NCBI RefSeq assembly: GCF_003265705.1
Contig: NW_020313005.1
Span: forward strand, 12,668,402 to 12,732,401
Length of the DNA: 64,000 bases
From: Callorhinus ursinus
Lineage: Eukaryota > Chordata > Mammalia > Carnivora > Otariidae
Reading direction: 5' to 3'
Each line of letters begins with the position of its first letter. Position 1 is the stretch's first letter. The notes below the pieces were generated by a model that was not told the origin of the DNA, ran no database searches, and saw only the letters and a list, made by a program, of their open reading frames with translations. Position numbers and translations under genes: made by a program. This document shows, one piece after another, positions 38,831 to 51,350 of this stretch.

Positions 38831-39039
38831 TGTTCCCCATTTTACATTATAAGCTCCCCAGAAGATATTGCTTGTTGAATCTGCCAATAAGAGTATTTTT
38901 TTTCAAATTTTTTCACACCTATCCTTTTATTCTGCTTGAACCAAATGTGGTGCATAGGTTCTGATTTTTACTGGTAAAAAATGAAGCATAGTGAGATCAT
39001 ATGACATTGTCAAAATTACCAAGCTATTGAGAGGTCCAA

Positions 39040-39240
39040 CCAGTGTTAGTATAGCTATTTACAAAGTAATTTTTACTTATATTACCCTATGTAATCCTCA
39101 CAATAATGATAAGATTGATACTATCATCCCCTTTATAAAATGTAAGGAAATTGAGGCTTAATGAGGCTCAGAAATTTGCCCAAGTTTCAGAAACTTATAC
39201 AGAGCTTACATAAAAATTCAGAATTGGAATAAGATTTTTC
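39040..39240 (-). mobile_element. MIR element, antisense
   Basis: ttaccctatgtaatcctcac, tactatcatcccctttataa, gaaattgaggcttaatgagg and atttgcccaagtttcag are characteristic. Confidence 0.62.
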
Positions 39241-39479
39241 AGACTCTTTATCCAAATCTCTTTTCTTTAGATCAATTTTTCTTGTAATAAAAATTTCCTA
39301 GGCATTTTATACAAAATGCAATTCTGAGACTCTAGGTCACAGAAATTGAAATTTAGTAGCTATTGAGTAAAAAACGTAAAACTTGAGCAGAGATTTGAAA
39401 TTTGAAGACTAAATAGGTGTTAAATGGTCAAAATGAGGAGAGACAAAAATTTCATACTGAGGGACTCATTACATACATG

Positions 39480-39510
39480 ACAGATAATAAAGATAATAAT
39501 AATAATAAGG
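39480..39510. repeat. (AAT)n-type microsatellite
   Basis: agataataaagataataata followed by ataataagg. Short AAT-type run. Confidence 0.85.
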
Positions 39511-40127
39511 AGAAGGGTAGATAGAATAAATGGTGAGCTTTACCAATTAATTGAGAACAAAACTGTTTTTGAAAAAAATAATTAGAACTGTTTATCATTC
39601 ATTTCCATCTTTATCCACCCCTGGTAAAAATAGAGTTGGTTATTCTCATAGGACTGAGAACAGTAGGAAAGGGTCACTTAAATTAGTTTAGTAAATATTA
39701 AAGAAGTCTAAGAACACCCTCTAGTTGTCATAAAGAATGTAATGATGGTAAGGAAGTATCTGAGGAAAAAATAAAGAAGGAAAGATGCAATACTATATGA
39801 AGTTGGATGTTGCCATCCCAGTACGTCAAGAGCATTTCAGGACACATTTTCTTGTATAAATATATAATGTCAATAAAATCATACTTCCTAAATAGGGCAT
39901 TCCATAAGTCTTCATAATTCTATTCTAAAGATGAACACCTCAGCAACTAGTTATTAATAGGTATGGATATGTGATGTGCTACAGAAAATCTATTCATGTT
40001 ATTGACTATTACTTTTAAAATTTTTATTTTATTTATTTTTATTTTATTATGTTAATCACCATACATTACATCATTAGTTTTTGATGTAGTGTTCCATTAT
40101 TCATTGCGTATAACACCCAGTGCTCCA

Positions 40128-40326
40128 GGCGCCTGGGTGGCTCAGTTGGTTAAGCGACTGCCTTCGGCTCAAGTCATGATCCTGGAGTCCCTGGGTCGAG
40201 TCCTGCATCGGGCTCCCTGCTCAGCAGGGAGTCTGTTTCGCCCTCTGACCCTACCCCCTCTCATGTGCTCTCTCTCTCTCATTCTCTCTCTCTCAAATAA
40301 ATAAATAAAATCTTAAAAAAAAAAAC
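40128..40326 (+). mobile_element. Can-SINE, sense, inside the L1 3' end
   Basis: Complete copy from ggcgcctgggtggctcag to poly(A). Perfect 16-bp duplication aacacccagtgctcca at 40112-40127 and 40327-40342, which is L1 3' UTR sequence, so it landed after the L1 tail. Confidence 0.95.
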
Positions 40327-41625
40327 AACACCCAGTGCTCCATTCAGTGCCCTCTTTAATACCCATCACCAGGCTAAATTTATTTTTTATTATTTTTTTA
40401 TCTGAGTTCAGTTGAAACACAATGTTACATTAGTTACAAGTGTACAACAGACTGATTCAACAAGTTTATATGTTATGCTATGGTCACCAGAAGTATAGTC
40501 ACATCTGTCATCACACAACGCTATCTCAACACCATTGACTATATTCCCTATACTATACTTTTTATTCCCATTCCATAACTGGAAGTCTGTATCTCCCACT
40601 CCCCTTCACCCATTTTATCCATGCCCCGACCTTTTCCTTCAACCACCAGTTCTCTGTATTTATAGGTCTGATTCTGCTTCTTATTTCCTTATTCATTTGT
40701 TTTTGTTTTTATATTCCACATATAAGTGAAATCATATGGTACTTGACTTCCCTGTCTGACTTATTTCACTTAGCATAAGAACCTTTAGTCCCATCCATGC
40801 TGTAGCAAATGACAAGATCTCATCCTCTCTCATGGCTGAGTAATATTCCTGTGTGTGGTGTTATGTATGTGTGTGCAAACACTTGGGTTGCTACCATACC
40901 TTGGCTATTGTAAACAATGCTGCAATAAACATAGGGGTGCATATACATTTTTGAATTAGTGTTATCATTTTCTTTGGGTAAGTACCCAGTACTGAATTAC
41001 TGGATCATATGGTATTTCTATTTTTAATATCTTGAGGAATCTCCGTACTTTTTACCACAGTGGTTGCACCAATTTGCATTCCCAGTTTGCAAGAGGACAT
41101 CCTCACCAACACTTCTTTTCTTTCCTTTTTTATTTTAGCCATTCTGATGGGTGTAAGGTGATTTGCATTTTTATTTGCATTTCCCTGATAATTAGTGATG
41201 TTGAACATCTTTTCATGAATCTGTTGGCCATTTGTATATCTTCTTTGGAAAAATGTCTATTCAAGGCCTCTGCCCATTTTTGATCAGATGATTATTTTTA
41301 GGTGTTGAATTGTGTAAGTTCTTTATATATTTTGGATATTAACCTTTTATTGACTATATCATTTGCAAATATTTTCTGTCATTCAATAGATTGCCTTTCT
41401 ATTTTGTTGATGGTTTCCTTTGCTGTGCAAGAGCTTTTTATTTTGGTGTCTGCTTTTGTTTTCCTTCCTTGCCTTAGGAGACATATTTGGAAACACGTTG
41501 CTATGGTTGATGTCAAAGAAATTATTTCCTATGTTATCTTCCAGGAGTTTTATGGTTTCAGGTCTCACATTGAGATCTTTAATTCATTTTGAGTTTGTTT
41601 TTGTATATAACCTAAGAAACTTGTT

Positions 41626-41822
41626 GGGCGCCTGGGTGGCTCAGTTGGTTAAGCGACTTCCTTCAGCTCAGGTCATGATCCCAGGGTCCTGGGATCGAGT
41701 CCCATATCAGGCTCCCTGCTCAGCAGGGAGTCTGCTTCTCCCTCTGACCCTCTTCCCTCTCATGCTCTCTATCTCTCATTCTCTCTCTCTCAAATAAATA
41801 AATAAAATCTTTAAAAAAAAAA
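41626..41822 (+). mobile_element. Can-SINE, sense, inside the antisense L1 body
   Basis: Complete copy from gggcgcctgggtggctcag through ctcagcagggagtctgc to aaataaataaataaaatc plus poly(A). The L1 reading resumes directly after it. The flanking duplication is imperfect (aagaaacttgtt before, aaaaagttgtgc after). Confidence 0.93.
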
Positions 41823-43013
41823 GTTGTGCAATTTCATTCTTTTTCTTTAATAAAATACTTCAAGAATTTGCATAAATGCTGCCAAAGGGAACACGGGTTT
41901 CATTGTTTTGCATATGGTTGTCTAGTTTTCCCAGTACCATTTATTGAAAAGATTGTCTTTTCTCCATTGTATATTCTTGTTATAGATTAATTGGCTATAT
42001 AGAAATGGGTTTGTTTCTGGACTCCCTATTCTCTTCCATTGATCTATGTATCTGTTTTTGTGCCAATACCATACTGTTTTGATTATTACAGCATTGTAGG
42101 ATATCAAAATCTGAGAATGTGATACCTCCAGCTTTGTTCTTTCTCAAGATTGCTTTTGTTATTTGGGGTCTTTTGGGGTTTTCTAGAAATTTTAGTATTA
42201 TTTGTTCTAGTTCTGTGAAAAATGCTATTGGTATTTTGATAGAGATTACATTGAATATATAGATTGCTTTGAATAGTTTGGACATTTTAACAATATTAAT
42301 TCTTTCAATCCATGAGCATGTATATCTTTCCTTTGGCTTTGTTATCTTCTATCACTTTCATCAATGTTTTATAGTTTTCAGGGTATAGGTCATTCATTCA
42401 TTTCCTTGGTTAACTTTATTCCTAGGTATTTTATTCTTTTGGGTGCAATGTAAATGGGATTGTTTTCTTATTTTCTCTTTCTGCTATTTCATTATTAGTG
42501 TATAGAAATTCAACAGATTTCTGGGTATAATTATGTATCTTGCAACTTTACTGAATTCATTTATTCTAATAGTTTTTTGGTGGAGTCTTCAGAGTTTTAT
42601 GAATAGTATTATGTCATCTACAAATAGTGACAGTTTAACTTCTTCATGAATATGGATGCATTTTATTTCTTTTTGTTGTCTGATTGCTATGGCTAGGACT
42701 TCCAGTACCATGTTGAATAAAAGTGGTGAGATTAGACATCCTTATCTTGTTCTTATCTTAGAGGTAAAGCTTTTAGTTTTTCACCATCGAGTATGGTGTT
42801 AGCTGTGGGTTTTTCATTTATGGCCTTTGTTATATTGAGGTATATTCCCTCTAAACCCATTTTGTTAAGAGGATTAAACTATTACTTTTTAATGAAAAGT
42901 TTTGTTATTATTTATATATTGGCTTTTAAATTGGGTCTGTGCAAAATGGTCCTTTGTACTGAATGGTTTATTACATGTAATTAAACTACATGGTAAAAAT
43001 TAAAAATATCCCA

Positions 43014-43187
43014 GGGGCACCTGGGTGGCTCAGTCAGTTAGTTGTCCAGCTCTTGTTTTTGGCTCAGATCATGATCTCAGGATCCTGAAATCAAGCCCTG
43101 TGTCAGTTTCAGTGCTCAGTGGAGAGTCTGCTTGAGATTCTTTCCCTCTGCCCCTCCCCCCAAAATAAATAAGTAACTCTTTAAAAA
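43014..43187 (+). mobile_element. Older Can-SINE, sense
   Basis: Head ggggcacctgggtggctcag, then ttggctcagatcatgatctc and a short tail ccaaaataaataagtaactc. It is diverged and shorter than the other copies, so probably an older subfamily. Confidence 0.87.
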
Positions 43188-43189
43188 TT

Positions 43190-44985
43190 TTTCTAATTTA
43201 CTGTTTGTGGCCTGATTTATTGAATTTATTTCTCTGCATTAATCTAATCTTTTAGACAGTAGCTAAATCTCATCCTTACTTGATTAGAAAGGCATGTTCA
43301 GGACTTTTTTCCATGAATGGTTGTCTTTTTCTGCAGCATGGTCCTGTATGTGTTTAGAAGTAAGAGGCATTTGTCACCAAGCAATATTTATGGGATTAAA
43401 AATAGAACCAATTTAAGATACCATGGCATACTTGGTATCAATTTTTTTTATTTTAGTTTTAAACAATGTAAGACCTGTTTAATGTTTTAAATCCCAACAA
43501 GTTTAATTGTCACTCGAGGCACGATTATTGCTAATTGAAAACCTCTGTATGAAAAAAAATTACAAGAAAGTCCCCAAAATCAAATTAAGTAAAAACAATG
43601 AGAATCTATATAAACTGTAAAAAATAGCATGTAACAATAGGGTTTTTTGTTAAATTAGTAGATGTCAGATTCAGGCAGAGAAAGTGATGCTTTCTAGGTG
43701 AGACAGGGCCAGAACAATTGGTTGGCATGGGGAGCCAGCTGCAGTCTTAAGAGGATTTTTAAAGAATTTTTCTTCAATACGGGTTGGACAATCCCATGGC
43801 AAGAACTGGTCGGCTCCACCAGTTGTTTTCTACAAGGAGAATAGGTAATGATTTCACAAGAAGTCAGTATACAATTTCCTATTTATTACCACATTTGTTT
43901 GTTACAATTTCCTTTGAACAGGAACTATCACTCCACTGGCTGTCAAGACTAAAGCCAAACCCTGTTTCAACACTTTTTCCCCCAAAGCAGGGGGACTCTT
44001 TTGTTTTTTTGTTTTGTTTTGTTTTTGAGGAGTTTTCCAGTTTCAAGTTCACCTTCCTCATCTGAAAAATAACATGGTTGGACTAGAGACTGCTGTTAAT
44101 TTAAAAATTCCAAGGTTCTATAACATTGCTTAACTATCACATGAAGTCGTAGTTCCTTGTTTCATGTCCCCAGCCTAACAATAACAGCTTGAGAGGTTAC
44201 AAAGAGACATATATTTTATTTGTTTTTCAGCTTTAAAAGTCAATGTCTTCTCAAGAGAAGAAAATTTTCTAACTGAACATTAGGTCAACAGAATGAGTTG
44301 ATCTGATAGCAATCTAATAGCAATCCTTAGGGCCCTTGATTAAGAGTAAATTAAATTCATGAGAACATGGCTTCTGCCAGGGGCCTTTGTGCTTTGTCAT
44401 TTGCTCAGCAGTCCTCACCTAGAAGAAATGAGGAGACTGTGTCCATTTTTCTAAATTACCTATTTTCAAATAAAATATTTATTTTAGTGACTCTATATAA
44501 TGGCACTGTGTGTGGTGAGGAGGGTCCAAGGAGGACTTTCCAGATTCCTTCCCATCTGATACTGAATCATTACAGCTAAGTATAAAGTTAATATAGATTT
44601 CTGCTAAATGAGAGGCATCTGTATAATATTCACACACTAGCTACTATCACACATTGTCATCTATGAGATATTTATCTCTTATTAATCTATTTTCAAAGAT
44701 ATCTAATGTAAATTAGCTATAGCCTTTAAAGAGAGAATTTACTTCCTGATTTTTAAAAAAAGGCAAAAAATGGCAAAAATATGATCATTATTAAGAGGCC
44801 TTAAAAACAAAGGTATTGATTATATTAATATAATATTAATGTAATTCACTCCTAAATATAGACAGGAAGATAATTATAGCCAGCATTCAGTATATAATGT
44901 AAAAAAATGTGTATTTCTCTATAAGTGAGCATTATACTAATAAAATAACTATAAATCTCATTTTCACTTTTATTATGGTTGAAAA
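43190..44985. other. Intronic stretch, unassigned
   Basis: A (TTTTG)n-like run at 43998-44025 and a common repeat-like phrase (cctcatctgaaaaataacat) near 44055. No gene signal. Confidence 0.5.
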
Positions 44986-44989
44986 TCAT

Positions 44990-45152
44990 ATTTAATCTGT
45001 CTTAAAAGGTAAATCACATCATTAATTTTTCAGAATATTTTTACAATAATATATTCATAAAAATCTTTGGATTTTATTTAATCTGTAAAAGCAAATCTCA
45101 TAATTAATTTTTCAGAATATTTTTACAATAATATATTCATAAAAATCTTTGG
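44990..45152. repeat. 82-bp tandem duplication
   Basis: Two adjacent copies share atttaatctgt at the start, attaatttttcagaatattt at 45021 and 45103, and a common end cataaaaatctttgg. The second half is almost identical and the first half has small indels. Confidence 0.9.
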
Positions 45153-45889
45153 GTTTATATGGATTTAGAAAAATTATCTGTCCCAGGCTTTCATAATTTA
45201 TTAAATCATATGAAAAGACTTATTTGCTTCATTCATGGAGCTATTCTGTCAATTTTATTACCATCCTACTCAACTTGACTGAAAAAAACTGTTAAATATA
45301 TTTTTATTTTCAAATGTATTTTAATTAAAAAAAGTTATTATTTTGGAACTTTGTCTTATATGACAATTACTTTATTTTAAAACATCCTTTACTTGTTAAT
45401 TGTTGCACAATATGCCAAATTCAAAACAACTCCTCTGTCTTTTCTTACCTTCTTTTTTCCTTCTTAGCCCTTCTTTCTTTCATCTCTCCTTCTACAAATA
45501 TTTATTAAGGGCCTAATATATGCCAAGTACTATATTGAATATTCAGACAAGTGGAAATTATGGAAAAATTATTATACCCAACTTAACAAGAGCTATAATG
45601 AGATGTAAAATATACTCCCCAAACACTTGAACATAACATTATCATTACCTGGCATTTGTTTTTTGTAAAAGATCTGTCTCTGCCACAAGATTTTAACACA
45701 TCTGGAGCTGGAACCCTATCTTGTTCTCATATAAATCATTTCTACCACTCATCTCTCACCACTAAGCACATTGCTTTATGCATAATGGGCCTCCAGTAAA
45801 TGTTTGGTTAAGCAGAATATGCTTACAATAGTACATACATACAATATGGAGGCTTTCTTTAAAATAATAACTTTAAAAATAATTTCAGA

Positions 45890-46360
45890 TGCTTATTGTG
45901 CAGAATTGGAAAATCCAAACAAGTCAAGAATAAAATTCAAATCATCTACATCCTCATTTCCAAGCAATAATAACCATGATGTACACTTCAATGCATTTCT
46001 TTCTTTCTGGTCTTTTCCTTTATGTATTTGGGAAGTAACTGTACCTATATATTTACATATAATTTTGAATTCTAATTTTTTCACTTTTTGTATTGTGAAC
46101 ACTTCCCACATAGTAGATAACCCTAAATATTAGTCAGTTTAATGGCTGCCTAATATTTTATCATAAATTTTTATGATTTAAACATTACATGATTATTGGT
46201 CAATTACTTATTTACAGCGGTTTGTAATTATGAATAATTGCATGGCCACAGTCAGTGTCCTGGATACATAAATCTTGTTCACTCTCACTGATTATTTTCC
46301 TAAGGACTATACTTGAGAAAATAGCCACATATAGAAAAAAATACTTGGCTATTTATCAAT
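45890..46360 (-). mobile_element. Ancient L1-like fragment, antisense
   Basis: taatggctgcctaatatttt, ttattggtcaattacttatt and attattttcctaaggactat are the decayed antisense L1 pattern. The open frame at 45804-46133 is incidental. Confidence 0.42.
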
Positions 46361-47074
46361 TATGTTGTAAATTCCTTTTTGTTCTAGGCTGAAATTTTTT
46401 AAAAGATTCAGTCATTATTACTCATTGTTAAAAGAAATACACCTTTCTTTAAGAAAACTAATTTTAATATTTTTTAGACCATTAATACTCAGAAAGGCAA
46501 ATTATTTTAACAAATAGTTATTTTCCACTACATTTCCTATCATGTCTCACAAATAAGTGGTTGTTAATGCTTTTTTAAGAGGTAAATAAATAGAAGAGAT
46601 GGAATGGACCAGAATAAAGGGAACAATATAGAAGAACTTAATAAATGAGTTATGTTAGTAACTATTCCTATTGGATTGCATTAGCAAAATTTTAAGTCTT
46701 TTTTTCATAGCATTTTAATGATCCTCAAAAGTCATGCAGTGTCACTTCTACCATTGTCTTTTGGGTCAGTTAGTGACAGGCCAGCCTAGACTCAAGAAGA
46801 TGAAAGAAGAGGCTCTACCTTTCAATGAGGGAAGGGCCTGCATGTACAGGGAGGAAGGAGTGATGGTGTCCATCTTATATACAGGCTGACACAAAGTCCT
46901 GAATGCTTTCTTCAAATGCCATCTTTATCTTTACCATATAATTTAAATGTGCCTTTCCTTAACCCACACTTTTTCTTTCTTTCATTCCTTCAATTAAAAC
47001 TACTTTCTAGATTAACAATGAAAGGAGGAAAGACCTGTGTACTCCTTGCTTCTTTGGACAAATCAGGCTTTACA

Positions 47075-47420
47075 AACAGATTCAAATTCAAATCTTAGCT
47101 GTACCATTCACCAGTAGAATGACTTGGGCAAAAAAATCTTCTCAGAAGAATGGATTCTCTGATACCCACTGCCTACTATAACACCTAACATATAATAAGG
47201 TTATTGACTTATTTATTATTTATTGACTAACCAATCTCTGAGATTCCATTATGTCCTCTATGAGATAAGGAGAATAATGTCAACCTCGCAGTGACATAGA
47301 AATAAACGAACAAGTTATTGTTTGCAAAATACTTAATACAGGGCCTTAACACAGTAAAGTGAGGATTTGGTAACTATTAGTAATATTATTACAGTTAATA
47401 TTCTCATCATTATTTATGTT
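47075..47420 (+). mobile_element. MIR-like element, sense, interrupted
   Basis: caaatcttagctgtaccatt and atgacttgggcaaaaaaatc, later gagataaggagaataatgtc and cagggccttaacacagtaaa, follow the MIR order, with about 100 bp of other sequence between. Confidence 0.42.
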
Positions 47421-47429
47421 ATCAGCATT

Positions 47430-49275
47430 ATAGTTGCTCTTTATATTTGTGTCACCACAGTCTAACAACTTGTTAGACATCTTCTTCATCCCCTCGATCT
47501 CATTTATTCACCTCGCCTCATCCTTAGCTACTGTTTTAATGCTTTAAACATTCATATTGATGACAAATCAAACATATTCTTCCATAAGTCCTTGACCTTG
47601 TCAACCTTAATCATATTCCCCACTTCACTCCAAATAAACACAAATTCTCACCCAAAAGTACCCTACATTTAAATCACAAACTCTGGAATTTTCTCTTCAC
47701 AAGTTCAAATTCTTATATCTTCTCATCATGCTTTCCTTGATTCCTTTATTTTATTCTAGCTTATCAGCAACTTTCTGGTTTTGCTTGACTCCCTAGTCAA
47801 CCCTGACACCATGGCCATTCACACCATTGGCATCTTTGATGATAAGCCAAACCAAATTTAAAAATTCCTAAACCTGAATGGACTCAATTGAAAAAAGTGT
47901 TCACTTCTCCTTTCCTAAAAATGTCATTTGCTTCATGAGCCTTTTAAAATTATTTTTCCATCTCCTTATTCCTTCCCTGTTGAAATTCTCTACCCACAGG
48001 TCTTTACTAATTGCCTCCATTTCTCCAGTACTCCACCATTTCTTAGCTCCTTATAGTCTAGTCTAGCTCAGCCCCTCCTGATCAGACTTTGTAATCACCA
48101 AATCTGACTCAGCAAAGTTAGACTAGAAAGCCAGGACCAGAGCCAGAGAAAGTAGTTAACTCAGTCCATTCAGATTTAAGAATTTATAGATTGGTTTGGT
48201 TTGTCACCAAAGATGCAAATGGTATGAATGACAATCAAGGTGGATTAGGGAGTCAGGTGATGCCAGAATGGTGCTGGTAGGACTATTTCAGAAAATAACT
48301 TAAAATACTTAAGAGCGTTTTGTGTTTGTTTGTTTTCATTGAAAATAAAAGCATCCTTGCAGCCTGAATTGTCTATACTAGAGAATAGAAGAATGTTAAT
48401 AAGAAAATTGCCATGCTTTCCAGCCTCTAAAATGTAAACACTCTACATATCTTTAAATGCTATTAGATATCACTATTTTAGGAGTGATAATACAAAGGTA
48501 TATTTCTCCATCAGATCACAGTTGTTTCTTGAAGCTAGAGTCTATATGCTCATGGATTGATTATCTCTATTCTATACCAATTTTTCATGAGCATAAGGAA
48601 AATAATCTCTATTCAGCACTCTCCCACTCCCACCAAAAATCATCACCATTATCATCATCATCATCAAAATCACACCTTCTTTTAATGCCCCACAAAATTT
48701 TTCCATGCCTCCCTTCTAGAATATACCCTTCCTTGGCCTGAACTATCATTATTCCAGAGCTCTTCACATTTCCCCTGTTAAAGTTTAAGCTACTTGATAG
48801 TCACATCACAGTATTTGCACACTGCAGGTTTCCTGAACATGAAAATTAGGCCCATAAACCTATACCTTTTTAGTAATGATGGGATCTTTTTTTGTTACTG
48901 ATACCATTGCCTATCACTCTCTTTTGTTGCCTCTGTAAACTCTGGTTGATGTCAACAGTCATAGTTGATATTTAATTCATATTCTTGTGTATGTTTCTAA
49001 TTATATTTCTCTTTTCCTATAAAATATAATGCTAATTGGTAATTGCCTCCAAGCACAAAATGTTAGGGAAAAAATCAAATCTATAATTAAGTTACCAGCA
49101 GAAATCATGGAAACTGCCTTGCATCCCATCTCTTTCTACTGTCAATTTCCACTGGTAAATATATACTTCATTAAGACGGTTAGACAGTTCGATTGTATCT
49201 TTATTGGAAATACAATTTCTCATGGCTCCTCATCGTGGCTTGCACTTAACTTTATCCATTCCCTTTTGCCTATAG
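47430..49275. other. Intronic stretch before the first CNTN5 exon
   Basis: A pyrimidine-leaning section at 47460-48070 looks like an old repeat that I cannot name. A CAT-rich run is at 48641-48668. The final 100 bp carry the splice acceptor. Confidence 0.5.
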
Positions 49276-49434
49276 GTCCCCCAGGCCCACCAGGGGTAGT
49301 AATTGTTGAGGAAATCACCGAAAGCACAGCTACACTCTCCTGGAGTCCTGCAGCTGACAACCACAGCCCAATCTCCTCCTACAACCTGCAGGCTCGAAGC
49401 CCATTCTCCCTGGGCTGGCAAACAGTAAAAACAA
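49276..49434 (+). CDS. CNTN5: CNTN5 (contactin-5) coding exon, first half of FN3 domain 1
   Basis: This is an internal exon of a GPI-anchored neuronal cell-adhesion protein (six Ig plus four FN3 domains in the family) that acts at the outer face of the neuronal membrane. A pyrimidine tract ending in tatag precedes it, and a/gtaaga follows. The exon is 159 bp and phase 1 at both ends: its first two bases complete a Gly codon begun in the previous exon, and its last base opens the next codon. It reads [17 protein letters not shown], then TATLSW, DNHSPIS and a GWQTVKT end. The Pro/Gly-rich linker, the TLSW strand-B tryptophan and DNHSPI are contactin FN3-1 hallmarks. [19 protein letters not shown] and [14 protein letters not shown] fit CNTN5 better than CNTN1, 3, 4 or 6 as I recall them. 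NHS is a possible N-glycosylation sequon, weakened by the following Pro. An open frame runs through the acceptor from 49029, but the part before 49276 is intron. The paralogue call rests on memory, not on an alignment. Confidence 0.93.
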
Positions 49435-49599
49435 GTAAGAGGCTCTAAGGCAACATTAGAAGCAACCAGAACAGCTTCCTATGTCATGAGCTGTATTTGC
49501 TAGCAATCTTAGTGGGATCATTTTGGATTCTGGAAACTTTGTTATTTATTACAATATTAACCATTGTTTGCCTCTTTTTATAAAGCTATCTTGGTTTCT

Positions 49600-49782
49600 G
49601 GGTGCCTGGGTGGCTCAGTTGGTTAAGCATTCCACTCTTGATTTCAGGCTCAGGTCATGATCTCAGGGTCATGAAATAGAGCCCTAGGCAGCTCTGCGTG
49701 GGTGTGGATCCTGCTTAAGATTCTCTCTCCTTACTCCACCCCCTCCATGTGTTCACACTTTGTCTCAAAAAAAAAAAAAAAA
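49600..49782 (+). mobile_element. Can-SINE, sense, 165 bp downstream of a CNTN5 exon
   Basis: Head gggtgcctgggtggctcag, body with gctcaggtcatgatctcagg, and an A17 tail. Duplication ctatcttggtttct (49586-49599) and ctatcttgctttct (49783-49796), one mismatch. It lies in the orientation of the gene just past the donor at 49435. Confidence 0.93.
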
Positions 49783-49819
49783 CTATCTTGCTTTCTTCTC
49801 TCAATTCCCAAGAAGGGAT

Positions 49820-50190
49820 CACATCATTTATATTTGTTTGTTTATTGAAATAACTTTAAGCTCAATGGGAAGTTGCAAAAATAGTACAAAGATTTCCTGT
49901 GCATTCATTCCTCAGCTCTCCCTAAGTATAAAATTTTACATAACAATGGTACAAGTATTAAATCAGAAAATTGACATTGATACAATGCTATTAACTGATC
50001 TATAGACTATATTCAGATTTCACCAGTTTTTATATGGAGTTTTTAGTATGTAGTTCCATAACATTTTATGAAATTTTATTGCATAGACTCAAGTAACCAC
50101 CAAGACAATCAGGTACAGGATTTTTCCATTACTCCAGTTCCTTGTGCTACCTATTTATAGTCACACATCTGTTTATTTATAAAAAGAAGA
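49820..50190. mobile_element. Old repeat, probably L1-related
   Basis: atttcctgtgcattcattcc, cagatttcaccagtttttat and ctatttatagtcacacatct follow the order of a common decayed mammalian repeat. Assignment to L1 is tentative. Confidence 0.38.
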
Positions 50191-51299
50191 TCTAACATAA
50201 GTTATGTCCACTTCTAAGATGTTTGTGTAATAGTTGCACTATTCTTAAAATCATTTTCTTGCCTGATAGTTTGCTTTCCATGTTGTAACCAAACTCCTAT
50301 CTCTCCAAATGTAGCTGTCTACAGGGAAATGTGAAGTTACAATCACTTGATAGCAATTAGATACTTATTTAACATGTTGGTATTTAAAAGTATATAATTA
50401 TCTATAAAATATAATCTTCAGAAGCAGTTGTCCATCCTGAGTAAGGATTTGTGATTTTGTTTTACTTTCTATCTAAATATAAAATGGATTTGTTTAGAAG
50501 GGAAATATAAAATCAGTAAAATCCAACCAAATAGGTAAGAAAGAAATAAAACTCACTATTTGCAGACAACATGATACTATATAGAGAAAACCTTAAAGAC
50601 TCCACAAAAAAAAAAAAAAAAACACTAGAACCATAAATTAATTCAGTAAAGTCACAGGACACAAAATTAATATAAAGAAATCTGTTGCATTTTCTGTATT
50701 ATAGTAATGAAGTAACAGAAAGAGAAATTAAGAAAACAATTCCATTTATGGTTGCACCAAAAATAATAAAATACCTAAGAATAAAGTTATCCAAGGAAGT
50801 GAAAGACCTATACTTTGCAAACTATAAAACATTGATGAAAGAAATTAAAGATGACATAAATAAATAAAAAGATATTCTGTGCTCATGGATTGGAAGAACA
50901 GATATTGTTAAAATGTCCATAGTATCCAAAGCAATCTATAGACTTCAGGTAATCCCTATCAGAATACCAATAGCATGTTTCACAGAAAAAGGACAAATAA
51001 TACTAAATTTGTATGGAACAAGAAAAGACCCTGAATAGCCAAAGCAATCTTGAGAAAAAAGAACAAAACTGGAGGTATCACATTCCCAGATTTTAAGATA
51101 TACTACAAAGTTAAAGTAATCAAAACAGTATGGTACTGACATAAATAGACATAGATCAATCAAACAGAATACAGAGCCCACACATATATAGTCAATTAAT
51201 CTACATCAAAGGAGGCAAGAATATACAATAGGGAAAAGACAGTCTCTTCAATAAGTGGTGCTGGGAAAACTGGGCAGCTATATACAAAAGAATAAAACT

Positions 51300-51350
51300 G
51301 GACTACTTTCTTACACCATACACATTGGACTACTTTCTTACACCATACAC
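51300..51350. repeat. 27-bp tandem duplication inside L1
   Basis: ggactactttcttacacc followed by atacacatt occurs twice back to back (second copy 24 bp in register before L1 resumes). Normal L1 has one copy, so it arose after or during insertion. Confidence 0.9.

Larger units (their letters stand above)
40017..42877 (-). mobile_element. Antisense truncated L1 (ORF2 3' part and 3' UTR), with SINE insertions
   Basis: The minus strand reads as L1. Recognisable complements of the ORF2 end include gctgagtaatattcctgtg, aaacaatgctgcaataaac and taggtattttattcttttgg. Minus-strand fragments translate to reverse-transcriptase C-terminal peptides broken by stops. A 12-bp direct repeat, actattactttt, at 40005-40016 and 42878-42889 may be the target duplication. 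The tail at 40020-40380 is of a younger L1 type (tgttaatcaccatacattac) than the body, so a second L1 tail may have landed at the 3' end. Two Can-SINEs (40128, 41626) interrupt it. Confidence 0.85.

Noticed and set aside
40128..40200. tRNA gene suggested by the box-like head (tggctcagttggttaagc)
   Set aside because: This is the tRNA-derived head of a Can-SINE, repeated 18 times in the window, followed by SINE body, tail and target duplications. It has no tRNA fold.
49029..49448. 139-codon frame as a single gene
   Set aside because: It is the FN3 exon read backwards through its acceptor and forward through its donor. Only 49276-49434 is exonic.
50685..50867. 60-codon frame as a functional gene
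   Set aside because: It is a remnant of L1 ORF2 in a truncated, stop-containing element.
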